NCBI GenBank assembly: GCA_037367405.1
Contig: JAZKJV010000152.1
Coordinates: 248,001 to 312,000 of the forward strand
DNA length: 64,000 nucleotides
Reading direction: 5' to 3'
Origin: Ottelia alismoides
Taxonomy: Eukaryota; Streptophyta; Magnoliopsida; Alismatales; Hydrocharitaceae
A program made the translations under genes and the position numbers. Positions 10,749-23,000 of the stretch are shown piece after piece. The notes below the pieces were generated by a model. It ran no database searches. It saw nothing but the letters and a program-made list of their open reading frames with translations, and was not told the DNA's origin. Each line of letters begins with the position of its first letter. Position 1 is the first letter of the stretch.

Positions 10749-11009
10749 AGTTGGAGTACCTCATCTCATGTTTTACTCCCACATTGTCTGTGAGACTACG
10801 ATATGTTTGCAGGCTATATAAGGAGCCTCCCACCCCTGTATCCATTGACAGACTTCAATATAAGACTCATCCCTTTGAGGCCTTCTCTCATAGTTTCATC
10901 CCGTTATTCGCGGAGTAAGATTTCACATAAAATATGAGCGTCCACTTTTATATTTCTTCATGTTTTTGTTCTTGACTATCGATTTTGCTTTCACTTATTT
11001 ATTTCAACA
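10749..11009 (+). repeat. LTR of element D
   Basis: 261 bp directly after the polypurine tract, with a TATA-like 'ctatataaggag' (around 10814-10825), the 'cggagtaaga' block and a CAACA end at 11009. It is diverged from the E, A and B LTRs. Confidence 0.65.
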
Positions 11010-11454
11010 CATTGCATGCCGACGATGGCGAAACTGAAATATTGGGCGACATGTCACCGACATGTCATCGGTATTTTGGCAAAATTGAACTCAAATTCAT
11101 GAAAAGGCAAAGCATAACCGAAATAATCTAGAAATGTTAGCAAATTTCGTCGACATTTCGAGCCATGCTGAAGTGCTGCAAGATAAAAGGTGAATTTGAG
11201 GGTAAGGGATAAATGGAAGTTACTCCCTTAAGTAGACTTATAATGCAGGGATTGGGTGATAGGAAACCTGGGGTCAACTTTCCTTGTAATTCCTGAGGTG
11301 CCCCTGTCTAACTTTCATTATGAAATAAGTTGTCATCAATCGTTATTTTTAGTTCATCCCATTTTTTATAATAGGTAAGTGTGTAGTCTTTTTTCGATAT
11401 CGTTTGAAGACTTCCAGTTTATGTCATGTCCAATTACGCCTCTCATTAATTTCA
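11010..11454. other. No gene; possible iteron-type repeat remnant
   Basis: 11025-11170 holds repeated 'cgacatgtc' and 'ttggcaaaattg'-type words, reminiscent of the subterminal regions of the hAT-like elements here, but ends and duplication are not visible. The rest shows no recognisable feature. Confidence 0.35.
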
Positions 11455-13850
11455 ATTTTTTAAGCCAGTTTTCCGTGATATGGTGGGCACCTTCTGGTCG
11501 GATCTTGAGGCGGAGGGGTCGGCTACGCCGAAGTTTCCCTTGAAGGTGGCAACGCTACGACACAAACAAATTGGTGGTGTTCAAGAGGGTCACCAAACAA
11601 CAACAAGAGTTACGGAGAGATCAAGCATATGATGCGTTGGGAATGCTGGATGCGATGGAGGACAAGAGGGAATTGGATGGGGAGTTATTGAGCAGAGGAC
11701 TGGTTCAAAAAGTTTTGGAAGAAGAGGATACAAAGCGTGAATCTGGGGGGCGGTAAAGATCGAAGCAGAAGTGGTTGAAGGAGGGTGATGCCAATACCCA
11801 ATTTTTTCATGCAGTGGCGAGGGGCGGAAGGGGGAACCTGATTTATTCAATAGTGGTCGGGGCGAAAAGTTTTCATAGGGAGGGTGATGTGACGAGGGTG
11901 GTCACAGAATATTTCAGGGATATGAGCAAGCGACCTCCACACCGTGGGTCGCGATCGTTGGGGATTGGGGTGAATAGAGTGCCTGACTTTGACGCTGAGC
12001 TCCTGACATGTAGGTTTGGGATGTTGGAGGTTCGTGAGTCCATCTTTGGTTTGAACCAGGATGGATGCTCAGGACCGGATGGGTTTTCGATTTTTTCTAC
12101 TAGAGGTTTTGGGATCTCATCACGGAGGGGGTGGTGAAGTTGGTGGTAGAATTTAAGGAAGGAAACTATGATTGCAATCGACACAATTGGTCATTTATAT
12201 TCCTTCTTTCGAAGAAGGATGTAGCGGTGAGAATTGAAGACTACAACAAACCGATTGTTCTCTTCAATGCTATTTATAGCAAAGTCGCTGGCTAATTGCC
12301 TTCTGGGGTTGTGAACAAGATTTTTTCCTTGATTCCGAGTGCTTTCTTACTGGCAGGCAGCTCATAGACAGTGTTGTCAAGGCATCAGAGATTGTAGCAG
12401 ATTGGCGTAGGAGGAAGGTGAAAGGAGTTTTGTGGAAGGTGGATTTCTCGAAGGCTTATAATTGTGTGGATTGACGTTTCTTATAGACCTCACTCTCCAA
12501 ACAGGGATTTCCAGATAAGTGGATAGCTTAGATGAAGAGGCATGTCACGACGGCCTCATGCACGATTTTAGTGAATGGGCAGTTGGAAGGTAGTTATTTC
12601 CAACCGCAAAAGGGTGTTAGACAGGGATGCCCCTTTGCGTCATTATTGTTTGTGCTCGTGGCGGATGCGTTGGCGGTTACGACGGAGTGGGCAATTTTTG
12701 GGGGATACTTTATTGGTTACTCGAGGGGGGGGGATCTCTACCCCATCCTCCGGTACGCTGATGACATGATTTTCTTCACGGAGGGAGCAACTGACAACTG
12801 CAGAAGCCTCTTGGTGTTCTGGACATTTTCGGTGATGTATCCGGGCTGAAGTTAAACATGGGAAAGTCAAAGTTTGTTACTTTTGTCTTTTCTAAGAGAG
12901 TATGAGAATTGTGCCGCTTGGTTGCATTTACCGTGCACGAACCTGCCAATATGTTATCTGGGGGTGTCGTTGGTCGCTGGCAGGTTATACAATGCTGATT
13001 GGATACATGTGATTGAAAAATTAAAGTAGAAGATGGTTGGGTGGAAGTTTGTTTGCCTGTCGAAGGGGGGGTAGGTAGGTACTCATGCGGTCTGTTCTGT
13101 CTATGATTCCAATTTTCTTCTTATCGTCCAGACTTGTGCTGGTTGGTATTACAAGGATGGAAGCTATCATGAGGCGCTTTTTCTTGTCGGTAAAGGGACA
13201 ATTCGATGGTTTCACTTTGGTAGATTGGAAGACAATATCATGTGCAAAGGAGGATCGGGGTCTTGGAGTGTCGGGTTTGGAGGAGATGAACAAAGCCCTT
13301 CTCAGTAGGTGGGTGGTGCGTATTTGGGGAGATTGTGACAGCTTGTTGTGCAAGCTTATTTGGAGAATCTGCAATCCTGAGCCCTCTATCCCGGAATCTA
13401 GGGGCCTTGGTGCTTTGCCATCTTTCTTTCGGAGGGGCATCTGTAGTGTGACACAGGAGATACAACCTTTTTTAAGGTCCATGGTTGGGGATGAAAGGGA
13501 TTTCCTTTTTTCGGCCAAATGTTTGGAGTAGGGATGGGACTCTATGTATTAGATTACTACGGTTGAAGACATTGGCATAAAACCCTAAATGCACAGCTGT
13601 GGAGGCTTGAGACGGTGATAACTTTTTTCCTAGATTCAGATATGATAACTTTTTCCCTTGGTTCAGATATGAGCTTTCTGAGCAGCGTATGGTGGAACTT
13701 CTTGATATGTTTTCGAAATTGGAGGGTGTAGCTGGGTCCACAGATGGGTGGGATTGCTGGATCTGGCGGGATAGTTCTTTCTCAGTTGGGAGTGTGTGCC
13801 GGATCTGAAGGGTCCCATGACCTTCGATCTTAGGGGCTGTGAGGCGGATT

Positions 13851-14166
13851 TGTTATAAAATAGAAAGCGGAAGCGGAATAATAGAATAAAGAAGAATAAT
13901 CACGAAGAACACAAAGATTTTTACGTGGAACCCTACTCCGTGAGGAGCGGGATGAAACCACGGGAGAAGCCCTCAACGGGGCGTGTTTGTCTATTGACTT
14001 TCTCATCTGTTACAGGAGGCCTGGGGCTCCTTATATAGCCTCCACAGTGCCTCCAAGTCCCACCACTGGACGATGTGGGACAACTCAGTGGTGGGGTAAA
14101 TGGATCTTGGAGGGATCCATTTACCCACCTATTACATAAGTGACGCATGCTCCAAATACTCTAACA
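13851..14166 (-). repeat. 3' LTR of element A
   Basis: TGTTATAAAA...CTAACA on the plus strand, 316 bp. On the minus strand it has a TATA-like box (plus 14032-14038 'ttatata'). Confidence 0.92.
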
Positions 14167-14609
14167 CTCCCCTTCAAGCTGGAGCATGCAATGCTCAGCT
14201 TGGACAAACAGAAAGAAACTCAACTCACAATACATGACACTACAGACAATATCAACCCAACGCGCACAACTGCTGCAGTCGAGGACGTTGCTTCTCATGG
14301 CGTGCATGTGAGGAGGACGAATGGCTGGAGTGTGAAACTGGATCTATCTGGCTCAGAGAATGGTACTCTACTCTGGAGTTCCTATGGTACCATATGAAAA
14401 ACCTTGCCCTCAATGGCATAGGGAATGGTCCTCTGCTTTGGAGTCCCTATGGCTCACATGAAAACTTTGGCCGACCAACAAGAATGATAAATGATTGGCA
14501 TGCGTCATCGTCGAGTCCGAATCTGAGATTTGTAGAGTCTGAACGTCTGACCGGTCTGGAAAATCTGACATCTGAATCTTGGAACAAGACCTGTGACTCT
14601 ATATATATA

Positions 14610-14662
14610 CTCCCCTTTCTCCCATACTGGTCGGAATGACATTGTTTGACCACGTTGGGAGA
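14610..14662 (-). other. Family hairpin and second polypurine tract in element A
   Basis: TCTCCCA (14618-14624) pairs with TGGGAGA (14656-14662), extended inside by GGTC/GACC. On the minus strand the purine run GAAAGGGGAGT follows (about 14610-14620). Confidence 0.6.
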
Positions 14663-15965
14663 AGATAAGATAATACATAAACATGGAGATGCATAAAACA
14701 TCACTTAGCCGATAATGATTTTTTTCCGGCTTTTCGCTATATATATATATATTTTTTTAACCACATTTTTTTTAAAAAAAAATTCGTACGGCTTTTCTTT
14801 GTACGTGCCTCTTTCGTTTTTTTTACTTATGCGTATGGCTTTTCAAATGTACGTGCCTTTTTTTTTCTTTCTTTCCCTTTTTTTTTGTTTAACACTATAA
14901 GCGTGGTCCATTTGGACCCAAATGTACCTTAGCCTAATTGGGCTTTACAAAATCTCTCTCTTTTTTTTAACACTTGCAGCCCAAACTGGGCCTGGATATA
15001 ATGCCTCTCTTCTTCTTCTTCTTTTTTTATAAAATATCCAGCTCCTTTTTTTTGACAGCTTAGCCTACTTGGGCTCAGATATTTTTTTTAAATAAAAAAT
15101 ACTCGGCCCAAATTTGGGCCCACAAATAAGCAGCTCCATCCCCTTTTTTTTTAAATACGTCGGGCCCCCACTGGGAACCCTAAGCCACGCCCGTTGCGAG
15201 ATGGTGCGAAGAAGGATTTCTGCGCCGTCGTCGCCTTCGTTGGAGCGTTGGAGCGCGGGATGGGATCTTGGAGGACGCCGCCTGCGCTCGGTGAGAGCTT
15301 GCGCCGCCTGCACAGGAGAGGGCCGTGAGCAGCATGGGGCGGTGCCTCGCCTGGGCGAGCGTGGTGAAGCGGAGGAGGCGCGCGCATTGGGAGCGCCGCC
15401 TGTAGCCGCGTCGAAGGAGATCCTCAGGACTGAATGAGGTTTGCGGTGCTGCGGTTGCTGCCGCGATGAAGATCGACGCGGGGGCTCGCGCCGTTTGGAA
15501 ATATGAGTGATAAACAGAGCATCTGCGATGGTGAATGATGCCGCGCCGCTTGGAAGATGAAGAATCGCCATGGGAGGAGCGCAGCGCGAGGGCTGTGATG
15601 TTCTGCGCCAGGAGCCCCTCGCCCGAGTCTGGAGGAGAGCCTGGGAGATGGAGAATCGGCTCACCAGGCCGAGATCTTGATGGGGCCCGACATGGGGTTG
15701 CGCGATGAAGGTGTGTCCTGCTAGGAGCCTAATGAATGCCTGGAACTACCAAAGAGGAGATGTCGAAGGGAATACGGACTGTTGGACTGGATCTTGCGCC
15801 GCCATATCTTCAAGAATAAATAAAACTAGGGTTTCCAATGAAACCCTGGAAAAACAAGCCAGACAATCAACACACAACTCTCACATATTGAAATCATTTT
15901 TTTTCAAAATCGAATCTCGAATGACAAAGAAAAACTTCAATAACGATTCCTCGAGAATCGAACCC

Positions 15966-15977
15966 GCTCTGATACCA
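15966..15977 (-). other. Primer-binding site of element A
   Basis: On the minus strand TGGTATCAGAGC, complementary to initiator tRNA-Met, abuts the LTR at 15978. Confidence 0.92.
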
Positions 15978-16295
15978 TGTTATAAAATAGAAAGCGGAAG
16001 CGGAATAATAGAATAAAGAAGAATAATCACGAAGAACACAAAGATTTTTACGTGGAACCCTACTCCGTGAGGAGCGGGATGAAACCACGGGAGAAGCCCT
16101 CAACGGGGCGTGTTTGTCTATTGACTTTCTCATCTGTTACAGGAGGCCTGGGGCTCCTTATATAGCCTCCACAGTGCCTCCAAGTCCCACCACTGGACGA
16201 TGTGGGACAAAACTCAGTGGTGGGGTAAATGGATCTTGGAGGGATCCATTTACCCACCTATTACATAAGTGACGCATGCTCCAAATACTCTAACA
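15978..16295 (-). repeat. 5' LTR of element A
   Basis: 318 bp, matching 13851-14166 except for two extra A residues in 'gggacaaaactc'. Confidence 0.92.
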
Positions 16296-16835
16296 GGATT
16301 GTAGGAGAATATGGAAATGGAAGATTTCAGCACGAGTGAAGGTGTTCATGTGGCTATTTAGGAGAGGAAGGCTATTGACAAAGAACAGACTTGTATGCTT
16401 CATACAAGGGGCCAACCAAGGATGCCTGAGATGCTTGAGCGGGGTAAAGGATATGGATTACCTCTTCTTCACGTGTGGTACATCTGCAGAGGTTTGGAAC
16501 CTTATTGGGGGGTGGTACTGTTAGTTCTTGCAACATGCTGGACTTCTGGGGATCCATTGGGGTGAATTGGAATGGCACGGAGAGGAAGAGATTGAGATGT
16601 CTTGCTGTGATCTGGGCAATTTGGTTGGTTAGGAATGGCATCGTCTTTAATCAGGACCGTTTCTATGTTGAGAATGTTGTGGCACGCCGATGCATTGAGT
16701 CAGAGTTGGTGTGTGTAGTTTGCGGTCGTTTTATTTGTGGTGGCTTGCAATTTTTTTTATGATACAGTAAAGTTTTTGGGTTCACACCTATACGATGCAA
16801 GCCCTTTTTCCATTCAAAAAAAATGTTACCATTTT

Positions 16836-19650
16836 AATTTTTTGAAAGAAAAAAGAGCCTCCACCGTATAGGTGTGTGCTAAAAAACTTCACCATTAATC
16901 ACCCAAAAACATTACACGCCTGTAAACAAGTAAATGACTTTAGCACTGCTACAAATTCCAACTCTCAACTAAGGCACTAGCATGTGCTACATCGTTCTCA
17001 GCATAGAACGGGCGGAATATCACACCATTTCTTGTTAACCAAATCACCCAAACCAGAGCCACACATTCAGCTCTCTATCTCTCTGTACCAATTCAGTTCT
17101 GCCTGATGGACCATGGATATCATCCGGGCACACTGATTGGATACCAAGCAATTCCCACTCCATCATTGAGCTCCCACATCTGAAGAAAAATTGATATGTC
17201 TCCTCAACCATTGCCGAGCACCTAGAGCAAGCGGGGTCAATTTCGTGTCCAAAACGGGAAAGTCGATCACCAGTGAACGGCCTCCCTCTTCTGAACAACC
17301 ACATAAAAATCATTATCCGTGCTGGAATTTTCCAGCTCCAAATCTTTTTGCAATCTACAATGCACCCCTCGGATCAAAAATCGTTAGGCCCTTCAAAGCC
17401 CTATAGGTCTTACGTACAGAAAAGCTTCCATCACACTAACACCAACCGTCTTGGCCCTCGGTAGGCCCCTCTGTACTGTCCAGCGCCACAACCATTTCTA
17501 CAGTTCCCCCTGTCGTTGGTCGGAGAGATCTGATCTAAAATGGGGGAAGAAGGAATGCCCATCCCACACATCTTGCCACTGAGGAGTTAGGGTTAGAAGC
17601 CAACACCATGACATGTAGGAACCTGATTCCCAACATCCCGTTCTCGCTCAAGTCGTTAGTGCATAATCTAAACCTAGTACCATCACCCACAATTGGTCTC
17701 AGAAAGGGGCGAATCTTTTGCAACACACTGCAAATACCATGCCAGAAATATGAGGGGCCATGCCCCAAATCCCCTGGTTGGGAACGAAGAGCCAAATTCG
17801 TAAATCTTCCTAAGCAAAGTACACACCAGATTGTCACAGTCATCCCAGACACGGATGATCCACTTGTTGAGTAAGGCCTTGTTCATCTCCTCTAGGCTAA
17901 GGACTCCATGCCCACCATCCTCCTTCGAGCACGACACTGTCTCCCAGTCCACCAAAGGTAAACCGTCTGACTGCACATATGATGAGCAAAATAAGTGCCG
18001 CATGATGCCCTCAAAAGCCTTTTTCGCACCCCAACAGGCAGGAGCCTAAAGGAGAGGAAGAAGACGTGTATCACAGAAAGAACCGACCGTAGCAGCACCG
18101 GTCTGCCACCTTTAGATAAGCACCTCAATTTCCACCCCACAAGTTTCCTTTCCATCTTCTCCATCACTGGTAACCAAACTGGCAATAGCATTCTCCCTAC
18201 TACCAGGGGCACTCTCGGGTAACTCAATGGCATATCCCTGCGTGGGGAGCGGAGCCAACCATCACACAAGCCAATCTCCGCTTCATCCAAGCTGAAAGGA
18301 ATGAAGTCTAACCTCTCATGTTAAGCCTCAAATCAGAAACCGTACCAAACAAATTAAGAATCATGGATAACCTCTTGCAACTCTCCAAGCCACCTCCTGC
18401 AAAAAGAATCATGTTGTCCGCGTATTGAAGCAAGGGAATGGAAATATCCTCCTTGGAATAACCATGACAAAGCCCTCCGGTCACCGTGCGTTCGATCACA
18501 TGATCGACAATGCATCGGTCACCAGTAAAAAAAAAGTGGAGCCAATGGGCAACCCTAATGAACCAACCCTTTGTCGGACCATTCACGAGAATTGCTCGTT
18601 GGTTGTGGCTGAAAAACCCACCCTTTGGCTAAACATTCACCAGATCTGCACTTGACGCTGCCATGATGGATCTTTTCATCCATGCAATTTATCCGTTCGA
18701 AAAGCCCCGTATGTGTAGCAGTATTCACGAAAGTGGCATGTGCGACTGCATATGCGGCTGCATATGCGTATGCGGTGCCCTCAACGCACCGCTTTCATGA
18801 AGCCCCCATTATGTGCTCTATGCACTTATGCGGGCCGCATATACGGGCTGTGCGGTTGCGTATGCGGTCTGTGCGGCCGCATACACATTTTTTATTTATT
18901 TTTTACTTTTTAATTTATGCCACGTTTTTATTGTGTTACTTGTACCACGTTTTCCTTTCTTTTGCATGTATGCCAACCAAGCATTCCATGGCCATTTAAA
19001 TCCATCGTCAAACTAGTTGTACTGCGAGATTGGAGTAAACACGCAAGTAAGAAAAAGAATAATGTACTAATAATTTAGCAAACTAATTTAGTCAACTAAT
19101 AGTTATTATGAATGCAATATATTATTTGTAAAGTTTGGTACTTTTGATGGAGGATCAGTTATAAATATAATGGCAGAGATAAATGACATTATATTCAACA
19201 ATAGAGGCATTTTGTGTGCTAACTTTTCTATTTTGTTGATCGTTCTCAATTATTTTGTGTGCTAATCGTTCTATTGAAGTATTGATATTTGATTGATAGA
19301 GATTGTTTTGAACTCTGTATGAAAGTTATTTTTCTTAGATCTTATATTGGACCACGATTATACATAAATTTAGTTCTGTTGTTGTATTTATTTATTTTTA
19401 AATAAAAAATTAGGAAACCACGCAGAACTGCATATGCCCCCGCATACCGTTTAAGCGCTATTCAATGACCTGTCTGAACACATATGCATACCGCTTTCCT
19501 GAACCTTGATGTGTAGTGAGACCCAAATGAACCTCCAATCAACGCAGTCATAGGCCTTTGAGAAGTTAACCTTTCACAAAACCCCTTTCATCTTCTTCCT
19601 CTGTCAGTCTGCTACAATCTCAGATGCCAAAATTTCGTTGTTATTCTCCA
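16836..19650 (-). mobile_element. L1-type LINE 'B', minus strand, tail to tail with LINE A
   Basis: Minus-strand L1-type LINE with its 3' end at about 16836 (a T-rich stretch on plus, i.e. poly(A) on minus), only about 10 bp from the tail of LINE A. Reading 5' to 3' on minus: RT fragments ASEIVADW and KAYDCVDWRF (19545-19640), then the H4 insertion (18719-19508). Next come LLQYADNMILF, a YADN in place of YADD (about 18420), GLPLVDWETVSCSKEDGGHGVLSLEEMNKALLNKW (17845-17965) and the zf-RVT piece MIFMWLFRRGRPFTGDRLSRFGHEIDPACSRC (17215-17313). Truncated at its 5' end near 19650 and full of stops. Confidence 0.85.
18719..19508. mobile_element. hAT-like element H4 with GCATATGCGG iterons and perfect 8-bp duplication
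   Basis: A 790-bp insertion in LINE B flanked by a perfect 8-bp duplication ATGTGTAG (18711-18718 and 19509-19516). Its terminal inverted repeats are CAGTATTCACGAAAGTGG and CAAGGTTCAGGAAAGCGG (inward), 13 of 18 identical. Subterminal regions (18735-18880 and 19420-19500) are dense in GCATATGCGG and GCATACGC-type words. The centre is AT-rich and non-coding. This is the best-bounded member of the series and supports the hAT assignment of H1, H3 and H5. Confidence 0.85.
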
Positions 19651-20010
19651 ACATTCATGTACGTGTCTCTCACCTTTGGACAACTGCTCCAGTTCCTTCA
19701 CAAATAAGACTACCTTCAGTTGAGACTAGTTTATCTTCGATAATGATGGCTTTTGTCGCTGTAATCTCATTGTAATGGATCATTTCAAGGTGAATATGTT
19801 CACAATTGCCTCTTATTTATTTTCAATTACATTCTTATTCATCTACGGGGAGTCTTTGGTAATGATTGTCATGCGGTCATAGATCTTATGGTTTGGATCT
19901 GTTGAAATAGCCTCTCGCAGTGAAAAAAGAGATTTGATTGCTTACAATAGACTTAAAGTGATCTGACCCTTCGACAACACCTCATATCCTTAACCATGGT
20001 CTTAAATATT
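19651..20010. other. No recognisable feature
   Basis: Between the broken 5' ends of LINE B (minus) and LINE D (plus). No coding, inverted repeat or tandem structure was recognised. Confidence 0.5.
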
Positions 20011-20011
20011 G

Positions 20012-23000
20012 GTGCCGATCAAGAAGCAGATTCTTCTTGAGGACAAGAAGGATGAGGTCAGTTGGAGGCAGAGGTCCAGACAAAGATGGATAAGGGAGGG
20101 AGATGCGAACGGGAAGTTCTTCCATGCAGTGGCTAGTGGGAGAAAGTGTCAAAACTTGATTCATTGGTGAATGTGGGCGGGGTGGTGGTGGAAGGGGACA
20201 AGGAAGTGTGTTCAATGCTGCGCACGTATTTTTGGGACTTTTGCAAGCGGAGGGCTCGTGCTGGTTGGGGTTGGCAAGGGAGAGGGGTCGTGCAGATAGC
20301 ATTAGAGGATTCAAAGGCTCTGGTTGAGGAGTTCTCGGAGGAGGAGGCAAGACGTACGTTATTCCAATTAAATGCATATGGAGCTCCGTGATCGGATGGG
20401 TTCCCAGTGGTTTTTTACAGGGAGTTCTGGGAGACCGTCAAGAAGGACGTCTTGGAGGTGCTGGAGGAGTTCAAAGTGGGAAATAGGGGGTTTGAGAGGC
20501 TGAACAAGGTGCTCATCTTCTTGTTGCCTAAGAAGGACACCCCGACTAGGGTGGAAGACTACGGGCCTATTGCGCTATCCAATGCTATTTACTTGTTGGT
20601 GCCAAAGATCCTTGCAAACTGGTGTGGAAGGTATTGCACAAGATTATTTCGCCTGAGCAGTCGGCTTTTGTTCCAGGGAGAGCGATGGCGGACGGGTTGG
20701 TTATAGCGTCAGAAATTGTCACTGATTGGAAGAAAAGCGGATCTAAAGGGGTGCTCTGGAAGACTGACTTTTTGAAGGCTTATGATTGCGTGGACTGGAG
20801 GTTCGTATGGGCTTCATTGGAGAAGAGGGGTTTTTCTTAGTTGTGGATCACGTGGATCAAGACTCAAGAGATACGTTACTACGACATCCTTGGTGGTTCT
20901 TGTCAAAGGAAGACCGGAAAGGGGGTTTTTTCCAGTCGTAAAGGGTATCCGACAGGGTTGCCATTTGTCCTCGCTTCTGTTCGTGTTAGTAGCCGATGCT
21001 TTGGCCATGATGATGAGCAAGGGTTGAAAAAATGAAAAGCGGAATGAGACGTCTTCTTCGGAATCAAGGCGGCGCATAGCCTCGAGGCGGTCGAGGCATA
21101 AGCCTCAATTTATAGAGAAAAATATGCAGAAAACTGTAATTATATATATGGCAATGTAATTATATGTTCTTTGCCCAATATAAAATACTTAGCACTATAA
21201 AATATGATGAAATAATAGAGATAAGAACACCATAATTGAAGATAAAACTACATCATATCCCTTTCTACAAATTTTCATCCAATCAAAGAGGAATTCATTG
21301 TCTATAAATGTTGTGAAAGAATTAAACAATACATATCTATCTTTCAAATATTGTTGTAATTAAAAGTACGACTAAATATACGTCGAAGAAATTTATATTA
21401 TATGTCTAATATATGGCCGCACGAGAAATCGTGAATCCTATCCATTTCGAGCAAACCTTTGAAATATTGATATAATTAAAAGTATGATTAAATATACATC
21501 GAAGAAATTTATGTTATATGTCAAACATATAATAGATGGCAACATGATAAATCGTGAACCCTATCTATTTTGTTTTGCATGATATATTACAAAGCTCATT
21601 AAGTTTACGAGTATTGTTGGATTTGATATTTATGAATTCATTCATTAAAAGAGAAATAGTAAAAGTTTGCAAAATAGTTCGACACAATTAATAATAAATA
21701 TGAAGTTATGGGCACGAAAGAAACATCAGATTTAGGCATTTATCTCGTATAATCATTATCCTAAAGAAGCATATATTTATAAGCTTCTCAAACTACCAGT
21801 TAAACCATTAAAATATAAAAAAATACCTCAAAAAAGAGAAAATCCCTCGACCTCCTCAAGGCGGAATGCCTCGAGGCTGCGCCTCAGCCTCCTGAGACGC
21901 ACGCCTCGAGGTTAAAAAGAACCACCTCACCTCGAGGCACATTTTTTCATACCGTGATGAGGTTGGCGATTGATGGAGAGTGGTGCTCTTGTTATACGAA
22001 GGAGGAGATTTCTATCCCATTGTTGCAATATGCGGATGATACAATGTTGTTCCTGGGGGATGATCCGGTGAGGATTCGACAAGCGTCATATATTTTGGAC
22101 GTGTTTGGAGATATCCTCGGCCTCGTGGTGAACAGGAAGAAGTTGGTGGTGGTACCTTTCAGCCTTTCAGAGGCGGAGTAATGGCGTGTTTCAGAGATCA
22201 TGGGATGCCCTGCTACTTCTTTGCCCATCACGTACGGGGATTGGATGATTTTGCTCGAGAGATTGGAGGCACGGCTGGCGGGGTGGAAGGCGTATTTGCT
22301 CTCTAGAGGAGGGAAGCTGGTTCTTCTGAACCATGTTCTCTCAGTGATTTCGATTTTCTTTTGTTCTACACGTGTGCTACCCGCGGGGGTGCGAAACAAG
22401 ATCGAGGCTTTGATGAGGAGTTTTTTTTTGGCAGATGGCCGGCATGACAAAAAAGGTTTGCATTTGGTGGATTGGCATAAGGTGACTTTGTCGAAGAGGA
22501 AGGGTGGGCTCATCATGCGGATGGGGGGGATGAACAAGGCTTTTATAGCCAAGTGGGTAGTCCGGATATGGGGGGGTTTTGATGATCTGTTGTGCTGGTT
22601 GCTAAGGAAGATATACGGGTGGATATGTCTTTGGAGGTTACGCCGAGTCGATTGTCGTCGTCGTTATGGAGGGGGGATCACCTCGGTGGTTCCGGAGATT
22701 GCTAGTTTGCTGCGACCGGTGCTTGGGGATGGTGAGGGGTTCTGATTTTGGTTGGATGATTGGACGGAAGATGGGGCGTTGGGGTGCATTACCCACGTTT
22801 GTTGCTGTTGGTGGGGGACAAAGGAGCGACGGGGCAACAAGTCTTGGGGGGGAGGCTTGGACCCCACTTTTCTCTTTTGGGCTATCTGATCAGAGGGTGG
22901 AAGAGTTTCTTGCCTTACAGACGGAGCTCTTACAGTGCGAGGCACCGACTTTGGGCAGGGTTCATTTTGTGGGGTGATGGAAGATTCACGGTGAGGAAAG

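Larger units (their letters stand above)
10021..11009 (+). mobile_element. Copia-like element D, 3' fragment
   Basis: Plus-strand fragment of the same family as E: hairpin and purine tract (10205-10250), non-coding 3' region, polypurine tract TTGAGGGGGAG (10738-10748) and LTR (10749-11009). It is more diverged than A or B; for example the LTR begins AGTTGG where TGTTGG is expected. The 5' part is missing; the left edge near 10021 abuts the RTE remnant. Confidence 0.65.
13851..16295 (-). mobile_element. Non-autonomous copia-like element A, complete and very young
   Basis: A complete 2445-bp element on the minus strand with LTRs 13851-14166 (316 bp) and 15978-16295 (318 bp). The only difference I can see between them is a 2-bp indel. 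It is flanked by a perfect 5-bp duplication GGATT (13846-13850 and 16296-16300). The primer-binding site is at 15966-15977 and the polypurine tract at about 14167-14179. It has no gag or pol. Internally, from 5' to 3', there is a GC-rich leader (15130-15700), a T-rich zone with repeated 'gtacggcttttc' and 'gtacgtgcc' words (14750-15060), the hairpin (14610-14662) and a 3' non-coding zone. It must be mobilised by proteins supplied elsewhere; its LTR differs from that of copia C, so C is not obviously the donor. Confidence 0.92.
11455..16826 (+). mobile_element. L1-type LINE 'A', split by copia-like element A
   Basis: A 5'-truncated, decayed L1-type LINE. Recognisable parts on the plus strand: WLKEGDANTQFFHAVA (about 11780), SGPDGFS of RT (about 12070), KGVLWKVDFSKAYN (about 12420), GVRQGCPFASLLFVLVADAL (12610-12680) and LRYADDMIFF (the catalytic YADD, about 12750). 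Then LVDWKTISCAKEDRGLGVSGLEEMNKALLSRW (13215-13315). After the nested element, the C-terminal zf-RVT domain resumes at 16301 with KVFMWLFRRGR and a cysteine cluster. It ends with a short poly(A) near 16826. Many stops and frameshifts show it is dead. Confidence 0.88.

Noticed and set aside
15065..15664. 199-residue arginine/serine-rich minus frame in element A
   Set aside because: Lies in the GC-rich leader of a non-autonomous retroelement, with no homology recognised and no equivalent frame in element B.
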